Assembly (NCBI GenBank): GCA_902518965.1
Contig: CABYIQ010000004.1
Coordinates: 1-35,261 of the forward strand
Length of the DNA stretch: 35,261 nt
From: an uncultured SAR116 cluster alpha proteobacterium
GTDB lineage: Bacteria; Pseudomonadota; Alphaproteobacteria; Puniceispirillales; Puniceispirillaceae
Direction: 5' to 3'
Of the stretch, positions 1-9,425 are shown in pieces. How positions within the stretch are numbered: the first letter of the stretch is position 1; each line of letters begins with the position of its first letter. The position numbers and the translations under genes are program-made. Under the pieces are notes generated by a model. It searched no databases. It saw only the letters and a list, made by a program, of their open reading frames with translations, and was not told where the DNA came from.

Positions 1-1
1 G

Positions 2-3000
2 GATGAGACTTTTACAGTTACATTATCATCCGCAAATAATGCAACGATTAGCAGCGCAACCGCAACAGCGACAATTACTGATGATGATGCCCCACCAACT
101 TTATCTATTGGAGATGTTACCATTGCTGAAAATGCTGGCACTGCGTCAGTAAACGTAACTCTTAGCGCAGCATCTGCAAAATCTATTACTGTTAATTATG
201 CATCAGCTAATGCAACTGCCACTGCAGGTTCCGACTACACGGCTTTAAGTTCTACTACTCTAACTTTTGCTCCCGGTGATACATCAAAAACAGTAACGGC
301 AAGTATCACTAATGACACGTTAGACGAAGCAGATGAGACGTTTACCATTGCCTTAGCAAGTCCAACAAATGCTACTATTGCCGTAGCAACAGGCACAGTA
401 GCAATTACGGATAACGATCCTGCTCCAACAATTTCCATTAATGATGTTTCAACATCAAATGAAAATGCAGCCTCAACTAATCTTGTGGCTTCACTATCCG
501 CCGCTTCCGGAAAAGCAATCACAGTAGATTTTGCGACATCAAATGGGACTGCAACCGCAGGGTCAGATTACACAGCAAGCTCTGGAACCCTTACATTTGC
601 AGCTGGGACCACAACTAAAAATGTTCCTATTGCAGTTTTAGCAGACGCTTTTGATGAACCAAATGAGACAGTTACAGTAACTCTTTCTAACCCAACTAAC
701 GTTACTCTAAATGATGCAACTGGCATTCTGACTATCACTGACGATGATAACGCACCAACGTTATCAATAGCTGATAAAACTATTTCGGATGAAACTGCCG
801 TTACTAGCAACATAGTGGTTACGTTAGCATCTCCTTCTCAACAAACAATAACTGTTGATTACGCGACCTCGAATGGAACAGCGACCGCTGTGAATGACTA
901 TGTTGCAGCAAACGGCACGCTGACTTTTGCAGCCGGCACAACAACCCAAAATATTCCAGTAACGATGGTGCAAGATGCTATTGACGAGTTAAATGAAACC
1001 TTCACAGTTACTCTGTCTAATCCTTCGAACTCAACAATTTCAAGAGCTGCTGCTACAATCACAATCACAGATGATGACCCCACACCATCATTGGCCGTAA
1101 ACGGATCAAATCTAGCTGAAGCTGCCGCTAATCTGAATTTTACCATCACTCTGAGCGGTCAGTCATCCCAGACAGTGACAGCCAACTATGCGACATCAAA
1201 TGGAAGTGCTACTGCAGGGTCTGACTACACTAGTAAATCAGGAACTGTCACATTTGCACCAGGAGTAACTAGTCAATCTATTGCGGTTGGCATTCTCGCA
1301 GATAATACTGATGAGTACGATGAAACATTCTCAGTCACGTTAACCAGCCCCTCGAATGCAACTCTTGGAACTGCTGTTGGCACCATGCTAATTAATGACG
1401 ATGATGCTTTACCATCAATTTCAATAGCTGATGCCTCAACAACGAATGAGAACGCAGCATCAACTAACCTTGTGGCCTCCATTTCAGCAGCTTCTGGAAA
1501 ACCGATTACAGTTGATTATGCTACATCAAATGGCACAGCAACCGCGGGCGCTGACTACACAGCTGGCACGGGAACTATTACATTTGCACCTGGCGTCACT
1601 TCTCAGAATATACCAGTCACAGTTCTTGCTGATGCGGTTGACGAAGTAAACGAAACAGTGACTGTTACACTTAGCAATCCTTCTGAAGTAACTTTAAATG
1701 ATGCGACAGGTGTTCTTACGATTACTGATGACGATAATGCCCCTAGTATATCAATTGCAGACTTAACAACATCAGACGAAGCCGGAGTGCCTCATCTTGT
1801 TACTGTATCATTGAGTGCTGCATCCTCTCAGTCGATTACAGTTGATTTTGCAACAGCAAATGGCACAGCAACCGCTACTAATGACTATGTAGCGACAAAT
1901 GGTACCTTGACGTTTAGTCCAGGCGATACCTCGAAAACAATTTCAGTAACAATTGTCCAAGATACATTAGCTGAAGTTAATGAAACGTTTACTATTGGTC
2001 TAAGTAATGCGAGCAACGCATCTATCTCTGACGCGTCAGGCACAGTTACGATAACTGATGATGAAGGCGTTCCGTCGCTTTCTATTGCGAACGTTACAAC
2101 TGCTAATGAGAATGCGGCAAATCTAGTAGCAACCGTTACTTTAAGCGGAGTCTCCTCACAAACAGTAACGGTAAACTTCGCTACAGCCAACGGCACAGCA
2201 ACCGCGACTGAAGATTATACATCCACAACTGGAACCTTGACATTTGCTCCAAACGCTACAACGCAAACGATATCCATCCCGATTTTGGCCGATACAATCG
2301 ATGAGGCAAATGAGACTTTCACTGTTGCTTTATCCTCACCGACTAATGCAACTGTAAGCTCATCATCTGGCACAGCTACTATGACCATTACGGATGACGA
2401 TGCAGCACCATCAATTTCTATAAATGATGTCGCCACAACAAATGAGTCCGCGGGCAGCACAAATCTTGTTGCGTCATTGTCAACTGCCTCTGCAAAGACA
2501 ATTACAGTTGATTATGCAACATCTGATGGAACTGCAACTGCAAGCTCTGATTATACCGCCGCTACAGGAACCATCACCTTTGCACCTGGCGTGACTTCCC
2601 AAAATGTGCCAATTGCAGTACTTGCAGATCCTACAGACGAAGCTGATGAAACGGTCACTGTAACCTTAAGCAACCCGAGTAATGTCTCTCTTAACGATGC
2701 AACGGGCATTCTCACAATTACTGACGATGATGGCGCGCCAACTTTATCAATTGCAGATTTATCTACACCAGATGAAACTGCAGTAGCCCGTTCAATGACA
2801 GTAACCCTGAGTTCAGCGTCAGCAAAGACAGTTACAGTCAATTATGCAACTGCTAACGTAACAGCAACCGCTGCGAATGACTATATTTCAACATCTGGCA
2901 CTTTGACATTTGCGCCAGGAATTACCAGCAAAACTCTTGCAGTAACTATCGTTCAAGACACAATTGACGAGGCCCATGAAACTTTCAACGTAGTCTTGTC

Positions 3001-6000
3001 AAGTCCAACTAATGCATCTATCGCAGATGCAACAGGTGTGATGACCATTACAGATGATGATGCCACACCAGGCTTATCTATAGCTGATGCCTCTACTTCA
3101 GATGAGACAGCTGCAAACCTTACTGCAACTGTTACTCTTAGTGGGCCATCGTCGAGCACAGTGACAGTCAACTATGCTACATCAAATGGCACAGCAACTG
3201 CCGGGGCGGATTATACAGCAACCACAGGGACATTAACCTTTATCCCTGGTGATACATCTGAAACATTCAATATTCCAATTCTTGCTGATACTGTTGACGA
3301 AGTTAATGAAGTTTTTTCTGTAACCCTGTCATCTCCATCTAATGCAGTCATAAATGACGTTCTCGGTCAATTTACCATTGTTGATGACGACGCAGTCCCG
3401 TCAGTTTCACTTGCAGATGCAGCATCTACAAATGAAAATGCTGGCTCCACCAATCTTGTCGCTTCACTTTCAGCAGCGTCACAAAAAACAATCACAGTTG
3501 ATTATGCTACATCAAATGGCACAGCAACTGCCGGAGCGGATTATACAGCTGCAACAGGCACAATTACATTTGCTGCCGGGGTCACGACGCAAAATATTCC
3601 TGTTGCTGTTCTTGCTGATGCAAAAGATGAAGTAAATGAGACCGTAACAGTCACCCTAAGCAACCCATCAGAGGTAACTTTAAATGATGCAGTGGGAATA
3701 TTGACGATCACTGATGATGATAACGAGCCGAGTATATCCATAGCCGATATGACAACACCAAATGAGACAGGTGTTGGCAGACTTGTAACCTTAAGCTTGA
3801 ACGCCGCATCCGAAAAAACTATCACTGTTGATTACGCAACAGCGAATGGAACAGCCGTAGCAACCAATGATTATGTATCAAAAACAGGCACTGTCAGTTT
3901 TGGTCCAAATGAAGTTTCAAAGACAATTTCAATAACAATAGTTCAAGATACTATTGATGAATTAGATGAGACATTCACTATCGGCTTAAGCAACCCCACT
4001 AATGCTGCCATATCAGATAATTCAGCCACAGTGACCATCACTGATGATGAGGGCACACCCACACTCTCAATTGCGGATGTATCGACCGCAGATGAGTCAG
4101 CAGCAAACCTAACTGCCACAGTCACTCTCAGCGGTGATTCATCACAAACAGTAACTGTAGTTGTCACCTCAGCTGATGGAACAGCGACTTCGGGATCTGA
4201 TTACACTGCTGGTACAGGAACCTTAACGTTCAATCCAGGTGTAACGAGTCAATCATTTACCATACCAATTTTAGCAGACACCATTGATGAAGAGAATGAG
4301 ACCTTTACTGTCACTCTCTCATCTCCAACAAATGCGGTTGTAAGCACTACTGCTGGCATTGGAACTATGACTATAACTGACGATGATGCATCCCCAACAG
4401 TTTCGTTAGGAGATTTAACAGCGGCAGAAACTGCAGGTATTAAAAATTTGGTGGCCACATTGTCAGTGGCCTCTGAGAGGTCAATAACTGTTGACTTCGC
4501 AACCTCAGACTTTACAGCAACAGCTGGAGCTGACTATACAGCTGGAACCGGAACGATTACATTTTCTCCAGGTGATACAACTAAGAATGTCCCTGTAGCT
4601 GTGCTTGCTGACGTAATTGATGAACAAGACGAAACAGTTAGGGTCACACTTAGTAATCCGGTTAATGTAACCCTAAATGACTCAGAGGGTATACTTACAA
4701 TTACTGATAACGATAATGCGCCAACACTTTCTATTGCCGATGCCATTATTCCTAATGAAAATGCGGTTGTGCGCACAACTACCGTAAGTCTGAGCGCAGC
4801 ATCTGAAAAGACTGTTACGGTGCAATATGCTACAGCCGATGGAACAGCAACTGCTGCTAATGATTATATATCAGCGACTGGCACTTTGAGTTTTGCTCCA
4901 GGTGACACATCGAAAACTGTTGGCGTCACAATTGTTCAAGATTCATTAGATGAGGTAGATGAAACTTTTAACATTGGTTTAAGCAATCCAACTAATGCAA
5001 CTATTGCTGATGCAACAGGCATAGTGACTATTACTGACGATGAAGGAACACCGACTCTTTCTGTCGCGCATGTAACAACATCTGATGAAACTGCAACGAA
5101 TTTAGTAGCCACGATTACTCTAAGCGGTGTTTCATCGCAAACGGTAACTGTTAATTATGCTACTGCTAACGGAACAGCAACAGCAGGAGCTGATTATACA
5201 TCAGCTTCGGGCACTCTGACATTTAACGCAGGAGATACCAGCAAAACTGTTAACATCCCAATTTTGGCAGATACCATAGATGAAGAGAACGAAACGTTCA
5301 CATTTACGTTGTCATCTGCTTTAAATGCAACAATTAGCTCATCATCCGGTATAGGAACAATGACTATAACTGACGATGATGCAGCTCCCACTATCTCAAT
5401 TAACGACGTCACCGCCGCTGAGAATGCTGGAACAACAAACCTTGTTGCAACGCTGTCTGTTGCATCAGGTAGAACAATTACTGTTAATTATGCAACTTCT
5501 GATGACTCAGCGACAGCCGGATCTGATTACACAGCAGGCTCTGGAACAATTACATTTGCTCCAGGAGTAACAACGCAAAATGTTCCAGTGGCCATCATTT
5601 CTGATGCTACAGATGAGCCTAGTGAAACTGTGAGAGTTACTTTATCCAATCCTGTTAACGTAACTCTTAATGACCCAAATGGTGTGTTGACTATAACCGA
5701 TAATGACACCGCACCAGCAATCTCCATTGATAACTTTGTAACCACTAATGAAGCCGCTTTAACCCATGCCGTGACAGTTCGATTATCCGCAGCATCTGGT
5801 AATACAGTCTCAGTGAATTATGCAACTGCAAATGGGACCGCAACATTCAATAGTGATTACAATTCAGCTTCAGGGACGGTTTCTTTTGCACCTGGTCAAG
5901 TGACAAAAACCATCAACGTCAATGTCCTTGCAGATAGCCTGAATGAAGGAAATGAGGTTTTCTATATAAACTTAAGTGGCGCTACAAATGCGTCAATTGC

Positions 6001-6697
6001 AGATAATCAGGGTTCTGTGACAATTACTGACGATGATGGCGCCCCTGCAATAAGCATTGCTGACGCTGCAACTTCTAATGAAAATGCTGCCGCGTTAACA
6101 ACGACCGTTACAATGAGTGGCGCGTCCGCTTCAACAATAACCTTAAACTGGAGTACCTCAAATGGCACAGCTACAGCCGGGAGTGATTTTACTACAGCGG
6201 GTGGCGTGCTGATTTTCAATCCAGGAGAAACTTCAAAAACTGTATCTGTTAACGTGCTAGCGGATAATCTTCCAGAAGGCACAGAGACATTCAATATTGG
6301 ACTGTCAAACGTAAGCAGTGGTGCAACTATTGCCGACGCAACGGGCGTTATTACGATAACAGATGATGACGGAAATCCAACTATTTCTATAAACCCAGTA
6401 ACAGTAACAGAAAGTAGTTCCGCTGTAAGCGTGGATGTTTCCTTAAGTTTCCTTACACCTCTCGCTGTTACCGTTCAATATGCAACAAGTAATGGAACAG
6501 CCACAGCTGGTAGTGACTATACTGCTAGAAGCGGAACCCTTACCTTCGCGGCGAACCAGCGGACACAGTCAATATCTATTCCAATTTTAAATGACGCTGC
6601 TTTTGAGAATAGCAAAACGTTCAATATAACCTTGTCTAATCCAACAAATGCTACGATCGCAACGGCGGCAGCAGCAGTCACCATAACAGATGATGAC
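2..6697 (+). repeat. Calx-beta coding repeat array with three-unit higher-order period
   Basis: About 21 tandem units of roughly 330 bases each. They fall into three alternating classes, recognisable by their ends: V-T-L-N-D-A-x-G-I-L-T-I-T-D-D-D, then I-G-L-S-N-P-T-N...T-I-T-D-D-E, then S-S-P-T-N-A...M-T-I-T-D-D-D. Equivalent codons after the first class lie at 749, 1736, 2732, 3722, 4715 and 5708, spacings of 987, 996, 990, 993 and 993 bases. The super-unit is therefore three domains (329-332 residues). Units nearest the barrel are more divergent. Confidence 0.85.
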
Positions 6698-7717
6698 CAA
6701 CTTTTAACGCAGACTGATCAAAAGCAAATTTCTGATGCAATATTATTTGGCAAAAACAGTGCGCTAAGGTTAGAAACATCATTTTTTGACCGCATTATGT
6801 CTAGGAATTCAACATTACTATCCAGCGCAAATCGTCCACAGACGGGACCGGTTATGACCTTCCAGAATGTAGAAGTGGATTGGTCTGATAATAGTGAATT
6901 GCTTAACGGATCAATGTCATTCGACAACGTGAATGCGAAAGGGACCAGAAATACGTCTTGGGAGACATCAATAAGTCACTCTAAAAATGATAAGGGCGTT
7001 AAAAATACATTTATGTCCACAGCGTTCAACTTTAGCACAAGACCATCACATTCAACCATGTACGGACTAATATTAGGTGCGGGCTTCTCAGACACTACAA
7101 TGACCGGCACGAGCACAGGAACAAACACAGGCCGCTCTGTTTCTGCTGGTGTCTATGCGGCTTACGATTTAGCAGATTCACTGGTGCTAGATTTAATGGC
7201 GTCAAAAACATATGAGTATAACTCTCTAGATACAAACGTCGATGGCGCTCAAGTAACAGGCGATTATGATAGAAATTCAACCGCCTATTCCCTGGGATTG
7301 GCAGGAAAAATAAGGTTTAGCTCAAGCGTGCTAAGTCCGAAATTGAAATATACCATTGGTAAATCTGTTTTTGACACTGGCACATTCGACGTTCGCAAAG
7401 GCGGCCTCTCTTCAAAACAACAGATAGATTTTGGTTCAGATGAATATTTCAGATTTTCCTTCTCGCCAGAATTTGGAACTGTGATTGGGGACCCAGTCAA
7501 TCTCTTGAGACCTTATGGCTTCAACTACATCACATTAAAGCCGAAGGTTTTCTGTGAAAAATATGATTACGAAGCCTCAAGAAAATGCGGCCAAGGCCTT
7601 GGACTAACTCTTAGCAATCATCACCCAACTTACAATTTTGACCAGGATTTAAGTTTTGATTATGATAAGATCGGCGGGGCTGAAACATACTCACTTCTTT
7701 ATAAGAGACTTTACTAA
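2..7717 (+). CDS. Giant Calx-beta repeat surface protein with C-terminal beta-barrel-like domain (5' partial)
   Basis: The frame is open from base 2, so the gene begins upstream of the window and 2571 residues are visible. Residues 1 to about 2232 are Calx-beta units of about 110 residues, each with a DE.NETF strand, a TATAGSDYT-like turn and an ITDDD or ITDND calcium-binding end. I count 20 complete units plus one partial unit at the left edge. Residues 2233-2571 lose the repeats and become rich in short amphipathic strands alternating with Gly, Ser and Asn, ending in Y-K-R-L-Y. That resembles an autotransporter-type outer-membrane barrel, except that its last residue is Tyr rather than Phe or Trp. 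Known Calx-beta repeats build Ca2+-stiffened rods in adhesins; the inferred role is a cell-surface stalk or adhesin. The signal peptide and any adhesive tip would lie upstream. Two cysteines sit near the C terminus (VFCEKY, RKCGQ), unusual for a barrel. The repeats are certain; the barrel is an inference. Confidence 0.9.
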   Translation, partial: DETFTVTLSSANNATISSATATATITDDDAPPTLSIGDVTIAENAGTASVNVTLSAASAKSITVNYASANATATAGSDYTALSSTTLTFAPGDTSKTVTASITNDTLDEADETFTIALASPTNATIAVATGTVAITDNDPAPTISINDVSTSNENAASTNLVASLSAASGKAITVDFATSNGTATAGSDYTASSGTLTFAAGTTTKNVPIAVLADAFDEPNETVTVTLSNPTNVTLNDATGILTITDDDNAPTLSIADKTISDETAVTSNIVVTLASPSQQTITVDYATSNGTATAVNDYVAANGTLTFAAGTTTQNIPVTMVQDAIDELNETFTVTLSNPSNSTISRAAATITITDDDPTPSLAVNGSNLAEAAANLNFTITLSGQSSQTVTANYATSNGSATAGSDYTSKSGTVTFAPGVTSQSIAVGILADNTDEYDETFSVTLTSPSNATLGTAVGTMLINDDDALPSISIADASTTNENAASTNLVASISAASGKPITVDYATSNGTATAGADYTAGTGTITFAPGVTSQNIPVTVLADAVDEVNETVTVTLSNPSEVTLNDATGVLTITDDDNAPSISIADLTTSDEAGVPHLVTVSLSAASSQSITVDFATANGTATATNDYVATNGTLTFSPGDTSKTISVTIVQDTLAEVNETFTIGLSNASNASISDASGTVTITDDEGVPSLSIANVTTANENAANLVATVTLSGVSSQTVTVNFATANGTATATEDYTSTTGTLTFAPNATTQTISIPILADTIDEANETFTVALSSPTNATVSSSSGTATMTITDDDAAPSISINDVATTNESAGSTNLVASLSTASAKTITVDYATSDGTATASSDYTAATGTITFAPGVTSQNVPIAVLADPTDEADETVTVTLSNPSNVSLNDATGILTITDDDGAPTLSIADLSTPDETAVARSMTVTLSSASAKTVTVNYATANVTATAANDYISTSGTLTFAPGITSKTLAVTIVQDTIDEAHETFNVVLSSPTNASIADATGVMTITDDDATPGLSIADASTSDETAANLTATVTLSGPSSSTVTVNYATSNGTATAGADYTATTGTLTFIPGDTSETFNIPILADTVDEVNEVFSVTLSSPSNAVINDVLGQFTIVDDDAVPSVSLADAASTNENAGSTNLVASLSAASQKTITVDYATSNGTATAGADYTAATGTITFAAGVTTQNIPVAVLADAKDEVNETVTVTLSNPSEVTLNDAVGILTITDDDNEPSISIADMTTPNETGVGRLVTLSLNAASEKTITVDYATANGTAVATNDYVSKTGTVSFGPNEVSKTISITIVQDTIDELDETFTIGLSNPTNAAISDNSATVTITDDEGTPTLSIADVSTADESAANLTATVTLSGDSSQTVTVVVTSADGTATSGSDYTAGTGTLTFNPGVTSQSFTIPILADTIDEENETFTVTLSSPTNAVVSTTAGIGTMTITDDDASPTVSLGDLTAAETAGIKNLVATLSVASERSITVDFATSDFTATAGADYTAGTGTITFSPGDTTKNVPVAVLADVIDEQDETVRVTLSNPVNVTLNDSEGILTITDNDNAPTLSIADAIIPNENAVVRTTTVSLSAASEKTVTVQYATADGTATAANDYISATGTLSFAPGDTSKTVGVTIVQDSLDEVDETFNIGLSNPTNATIADATGIVTITDDEGTPTLSVAHVTTSDETATNLVATITLSGVSSQTVTVNYATANGTATAGADYTSASGTLTFNAGDTSKTVNIPILADTIDEENETFTFTLSSALNATISSSSGIGTMTITDDDAAPTISINDVTAAENAGTTNLVATLSVASGRTITVNYATSDDSATAGSDYTAGSGTITFAPGVTTQNVPVAIISDATDEPSETVRVTLSNPVNVTLNDPNGVLTITDNDTAPAISIDNFVTTNEAALTHAVTVRLSAASGNTVSVNYATANGTATFNSDYNSASGTVSFAPGQVTKTINVNVLADSLNEGNEVFYINLSGATNASIADNQGSVTITDDDGAPAISIADAATSNENAAALTTTVTMSGASASTITLNWSTSNGTATAGSDFTTAGGVLIFNPGETSKTVSVNVLADNLPEGTETFNIGLSNVSSGATIADATGVITITDDDGNPTISINPVTVTESSSAVSVDVSLSFLTPLAVTVQYATSNGTATAGSDYTARSGTLTFAANQRTQSISIPILNDAAFENSKTFNITLSNPTNATIATAAAAVTITDDDQLLTQTDQKQISDAILFGKNSALRLETSFFDRIMSRNSTLLSSANRPQTGPVMTFQNVEVDWSDNSELLNGSMSFDNVNAKGTRNTSWETSISHSKNDKGVKNTFMSTAFNFSTRPSHSTMYGLILGAGFSDTTMTGTSTGTNTGRSVSAGVYAAYDLADSLVLDLMASKTYEYNSLDTNVDGAQVTGDYDRNSTAYSLGLAGKIRFSSSVLSPKLKYTIGKSVFDTGTFDVRKGGLSSKQQIDFGSDEYFRFSFSPEFGTVIGDPVNLLRPYGFNYITLKPKVFCEKYDYEASRKCGQGLGLTLSNHHPTYNFDQDLSFDYDKIGGAETYSLLYKRLY

Positions 7718-7726
7718 AAGTTTTTG

Positions 7727-7759
7727 CTTTGACGATATTGAATATCTAACTCGTCAAAG
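7727..7759. other. Hairpin-forming inverted repeat after the Calx-beta gene
   Basis: Perfect 9-base arms, CTTTGACGA at 7727-7735 and TCGTCAAAG at 7751-7759, with a 15-base loop, starting 10 bases after the stop codon. No T-run follows on either strand, so it is not a standard intrinsic terminator. It may still protect the mRNA end or act as a weak terminator. The right arm overlaps the ribosome binding site of the next small ORF, so the hairpin could limit its translation. Confidence 0.4.
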
Positions 7760-7765
7760 GAATGA

Positions 7766-7933
7766 ATGTCAGTTTGGCTTAGATGGTTCCTTTACAGATG
7801 GTTAAGCCCTGGTTTATGTGTGCTCTTGCTGCTTATAGTCGCGCTGTGGTTAGGGATCACGACCAACATGATTAAATTAAAAGCACTCTATGATATTAGG
7901 CCAGAACAACTCGCAAGCTTTGTTTGCGTGTGA
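7766..7933 (+). CDS. Small single-pass membrane protein, 55 aa
   Basis: Unrecognised small ORF. It starts at an ATG five bases after an AAAGG-type ribosome binding site (7756-7760). Residues 1-13 are Trp- and Arg-rich (MSVWLRWFLYRW), residues about 15-31 form a clear hydrophobic helix (LCVLLLLIVALWLG), and the rest is a short polar tail ending in FVCV. The pattern fits a small membrane protein with its N terminus inside. It converges on the chalcone-isomerase-like gene and lies 48 bases after the giant surface-protein gene, so read-through co-expression is possible. Support is the ribosome binding site and the protein-like transmembrane pattern; there is no homology evidence. Confidence 0.5.
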   Translation: MSVWLRWFLYRWLSPGLCVLLLLIVALWLGITTNMIKLKALYDIRPEQLASFVCV

Positions 7934-7977
7934 ATACCCAAAGTTTAAAACTTTTCCAAGAAATTACCTTATATTGT

Positions 7978-8514
7978 TCATCGTGTATTTGGTTGCCTTT
8001 TTCCCAGCAGTGCAGAACGTAATTCTGGCTCAGAAGTCTCTTGCCCAAGCCAAATGTTAATGAATGATTTAGCAAAGAGTTTATCATTAATGATTACTGG
8101 AGCCTTGTCCTCATAATGGAAAGTAATCTGGCCATCAGGCGCCCACTCAACAGCCGCTGTTGTCCCTTCCCATACTGTATTGATCCCCTGTTCTAAATGC
8201 GTTTTCCAAGCATTAATTTGTTTTTCCGAAACGCCTTTTTGACGTCTCATCTCTTTCAGAGAAGCTTCAATAACTTTATCTTTCTTCAATTCACGCTTGT
8301 AATCAAATTCCAATATGAACTTATTCTGCCAAGAAAAAGAGTTTATTTCTGAAAAAAGCTTTAAATCATATAGATCCCAAACAAATACCTTAAACGTACC
8401 TTCACCTATCAGTGCAAATGACTGAATATTCTTTTGCCACATGTCCGTTGCACCTGCGAACATAGCAATAAAAATATACGAGCAGATTATACATGCCTGT
8501 ATTATTAATTTCAT
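7978..8514 (-). CDS. Exported chalcone-isomerase-like protein (Chalcone_3 type)
   Basis: 178 residues. Residues 1-22 are a signal peptide ending near A-G-A-T. The G-E-G-T-F-K-V-F-V-W-D-L-Y-D-L-K-L-F-S stretch that follows is typical of the bacterial chalcone-isomerase-like family (resembling PF16036), as are the later F-x-L-x-x-x-Y-K-R-E-L strand and the K-x-I-E-A-S helix. Bacterial members are periplasmic and believed to bind fatty-acid-like ligands; no isomerase activity should be assumed. The ATG at 8514 has an AGGG ribosome binding site about eight bases upstream. It is divergent from the NIPSNAP gene, with a 134-base shared control region. The family call is fairly secure; the function is unknown. 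Confidence 0.7.
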   Translation of the reverse strand: MKLIIQACIICSYIFIAMFAGATDMWQKNIQSFALIGEGTFKVFVWDLYDLKLFSEINSFSWQNKFILEFDYKRELKKDKVIEASLKEMRRQKGVSEKQINAWKTHLEQGINTVWEGTTAAVEWAPDGQITFHYEDKAPVIINDKLFAKSFINIWLGQETSEPELRSALLGKRQPNTR

Positions 8515-8648
8515 GACCTTACCCTGACTTGGATACTAAATCTACCGCTCGTATAGAGTTGGTAAAATGAGGTTTTTTCATTGTGTTGACTCTCTCAATC
8601 TTACATGTTGCCATAATTAAATTTATCCGAAAACAATGAGGTGAAACC

Positions 8649-8978
8649 ATGCTTATAGATGTTCGTACATATCGTTGCCGACCGGGTACAATCAACACTC
8701 ACTTAGCGCTATATGAAAAGTATGGCAAGGAGCCACAGTTTCGCTGCCTTGGCAACCCATTAGCATATTTAAAGGGAGAGACAGGTGACCCAAATGAATA
8801 TGTACACATCTGGGTCTATGAAAATGCGGGAGACCGAGAGGCTAAAAGAACTAAACTATATGCAGATGAAAAATGGCTTGCATACCTGAAAAAAAGTGCT
8901 GATTTAGGAGCTATTGAAAGTCAAATAAACAAACTTATGGTTCCCACGCAGTTCTGTCCTTTGGGAGGCAAAGCATAG
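8649..8978 (+). CDS. NIPSNAP family protein
   Basis: 109 residues, a single dimeric alpha/beta-barrel (ferredoxin-like) NIPSNAP domain. Visible family marks are the N-terminal M-L-I-D-V-R-T-Y-R-C-R-P-G-T strand, the G-N-P-L-A-Y-L-K-G-E-T-G-D-P-N-E loop, the H-I-W-V-Y-E-N strand, D-R-E-A-K-R-T-K-L, and a C-terminal Q-F-C-P-L end. No enzymatic residue is defined for the family; bacterial members often sit in catabolic or redox settings. The start is supported by GAGGTG at 8638-8643, five bases before the ATG. A TTGACT and a CATAAT (8586 and 8612) lie upstream but 20 bases apart, so the promoter is uncertain. A zinc-ribbon ORF follows after 18 bases, probably in the same transcript. Confidence 0.85.
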   Translation: MLIDVRTYRCRPGTINTHLALYEKYGKEPQFRCLGNPLAYLKGETGDPNEYVHIWVYENAGDREAKRTKLYADEKWLAYLKKSADLGAIESQINKLMVPTQFCPLGGKA

Positions 8979-8996
8979 TGTTGAAGGATAGGCAAT

Positions 8997-9203
8997 TTGT
9001 TTAAGGATAAATATCACTATCAAAGAGTGAAATGCAGCAGGTGCTACTCTGATACAGCCGCGTATAAGACTATGTATGATAATCAAGGATCTAGCTGGCA
9101 GGTAAGTTGCTTTAATTGTGGGCAAGTTGTCAACTCCACGCCGACTGGCGAGGACATAACTCAGATGAGGCACAAATGCTTTGTGAGATATGTTTTAGGA
9201 TAA
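8997..9203 (+). CDS. Small zinc-ribbon-like protein, 68 aa, TTG start
   Basis: Not recognised at family level. Four cysteines in two CxxC knuckles (C13-S-R-C16 and C38-F-N-C41) separated by about 21 residues give a zinc-ribbon layout, with aromatic residues between (Y23, Y27, W34) and a lone C61 near the end. A TGA lies in frame five codons upstream, so the start must be the TTG at 8997. An AAGGA ribosome binding site sits eight bases before it. It follows the NIPSNAP gene by 18 bases. It may be a zinc-binding adaptor or nucleic-acid-binding protein; this is inferred from the cysteine pattern alone. Confidence 0.55.
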   Translation: MFKDKYHYQRVKCSRCYSDTAAYKTMYDNQGSSWQVSCFNCGQVVNSTPTGEDITQMRHKCFVRYVLG

Positions 9204-9425
9204 TGAAAATTCGCACTAACCCCTTTCTCTGCAAAATGAGAAAAAAAATTTATTATTCGACTACCCAAATCTGCTGCTTTAATAATGTCATCGTGTTCGT
9301 TTCTTTAAAACCTAACCTCATTAAACTCTAGGAATGGCATGAACCTCTTGATAGACATGAAGCCTCAGATGTTCTAGGTTTCAAAAACTCAAACTCAATA
9401 AATTGAAAGAATGGGAATTCAGCAG

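Noticed and set aside
235-6294. Many - strand open frames of 60-100 codons spaced regularly across the Calx-beta gene
   Set aside because: They recur with the repeat period and come from the base pattern of the repeats on the other strand; none has independent support.
425-6697. CRISPR-like periodicity
   Set aside because: The period is about 330 bases, the units are continuous coding sequence, and there are no short identical direct repeats with unique spacers.
7727-7759. Intrinsic terminator after the giant gene
   Set aside because: The stem is good but no T-run follows on either strand; kept only as a hairpin.
8586-8617. Sigma-70 promoter before the NIPSNAP gene (TTGACT and CATAAT)
   Set aside because: The spacing is 20 bases, outside the normal 16-18 range.
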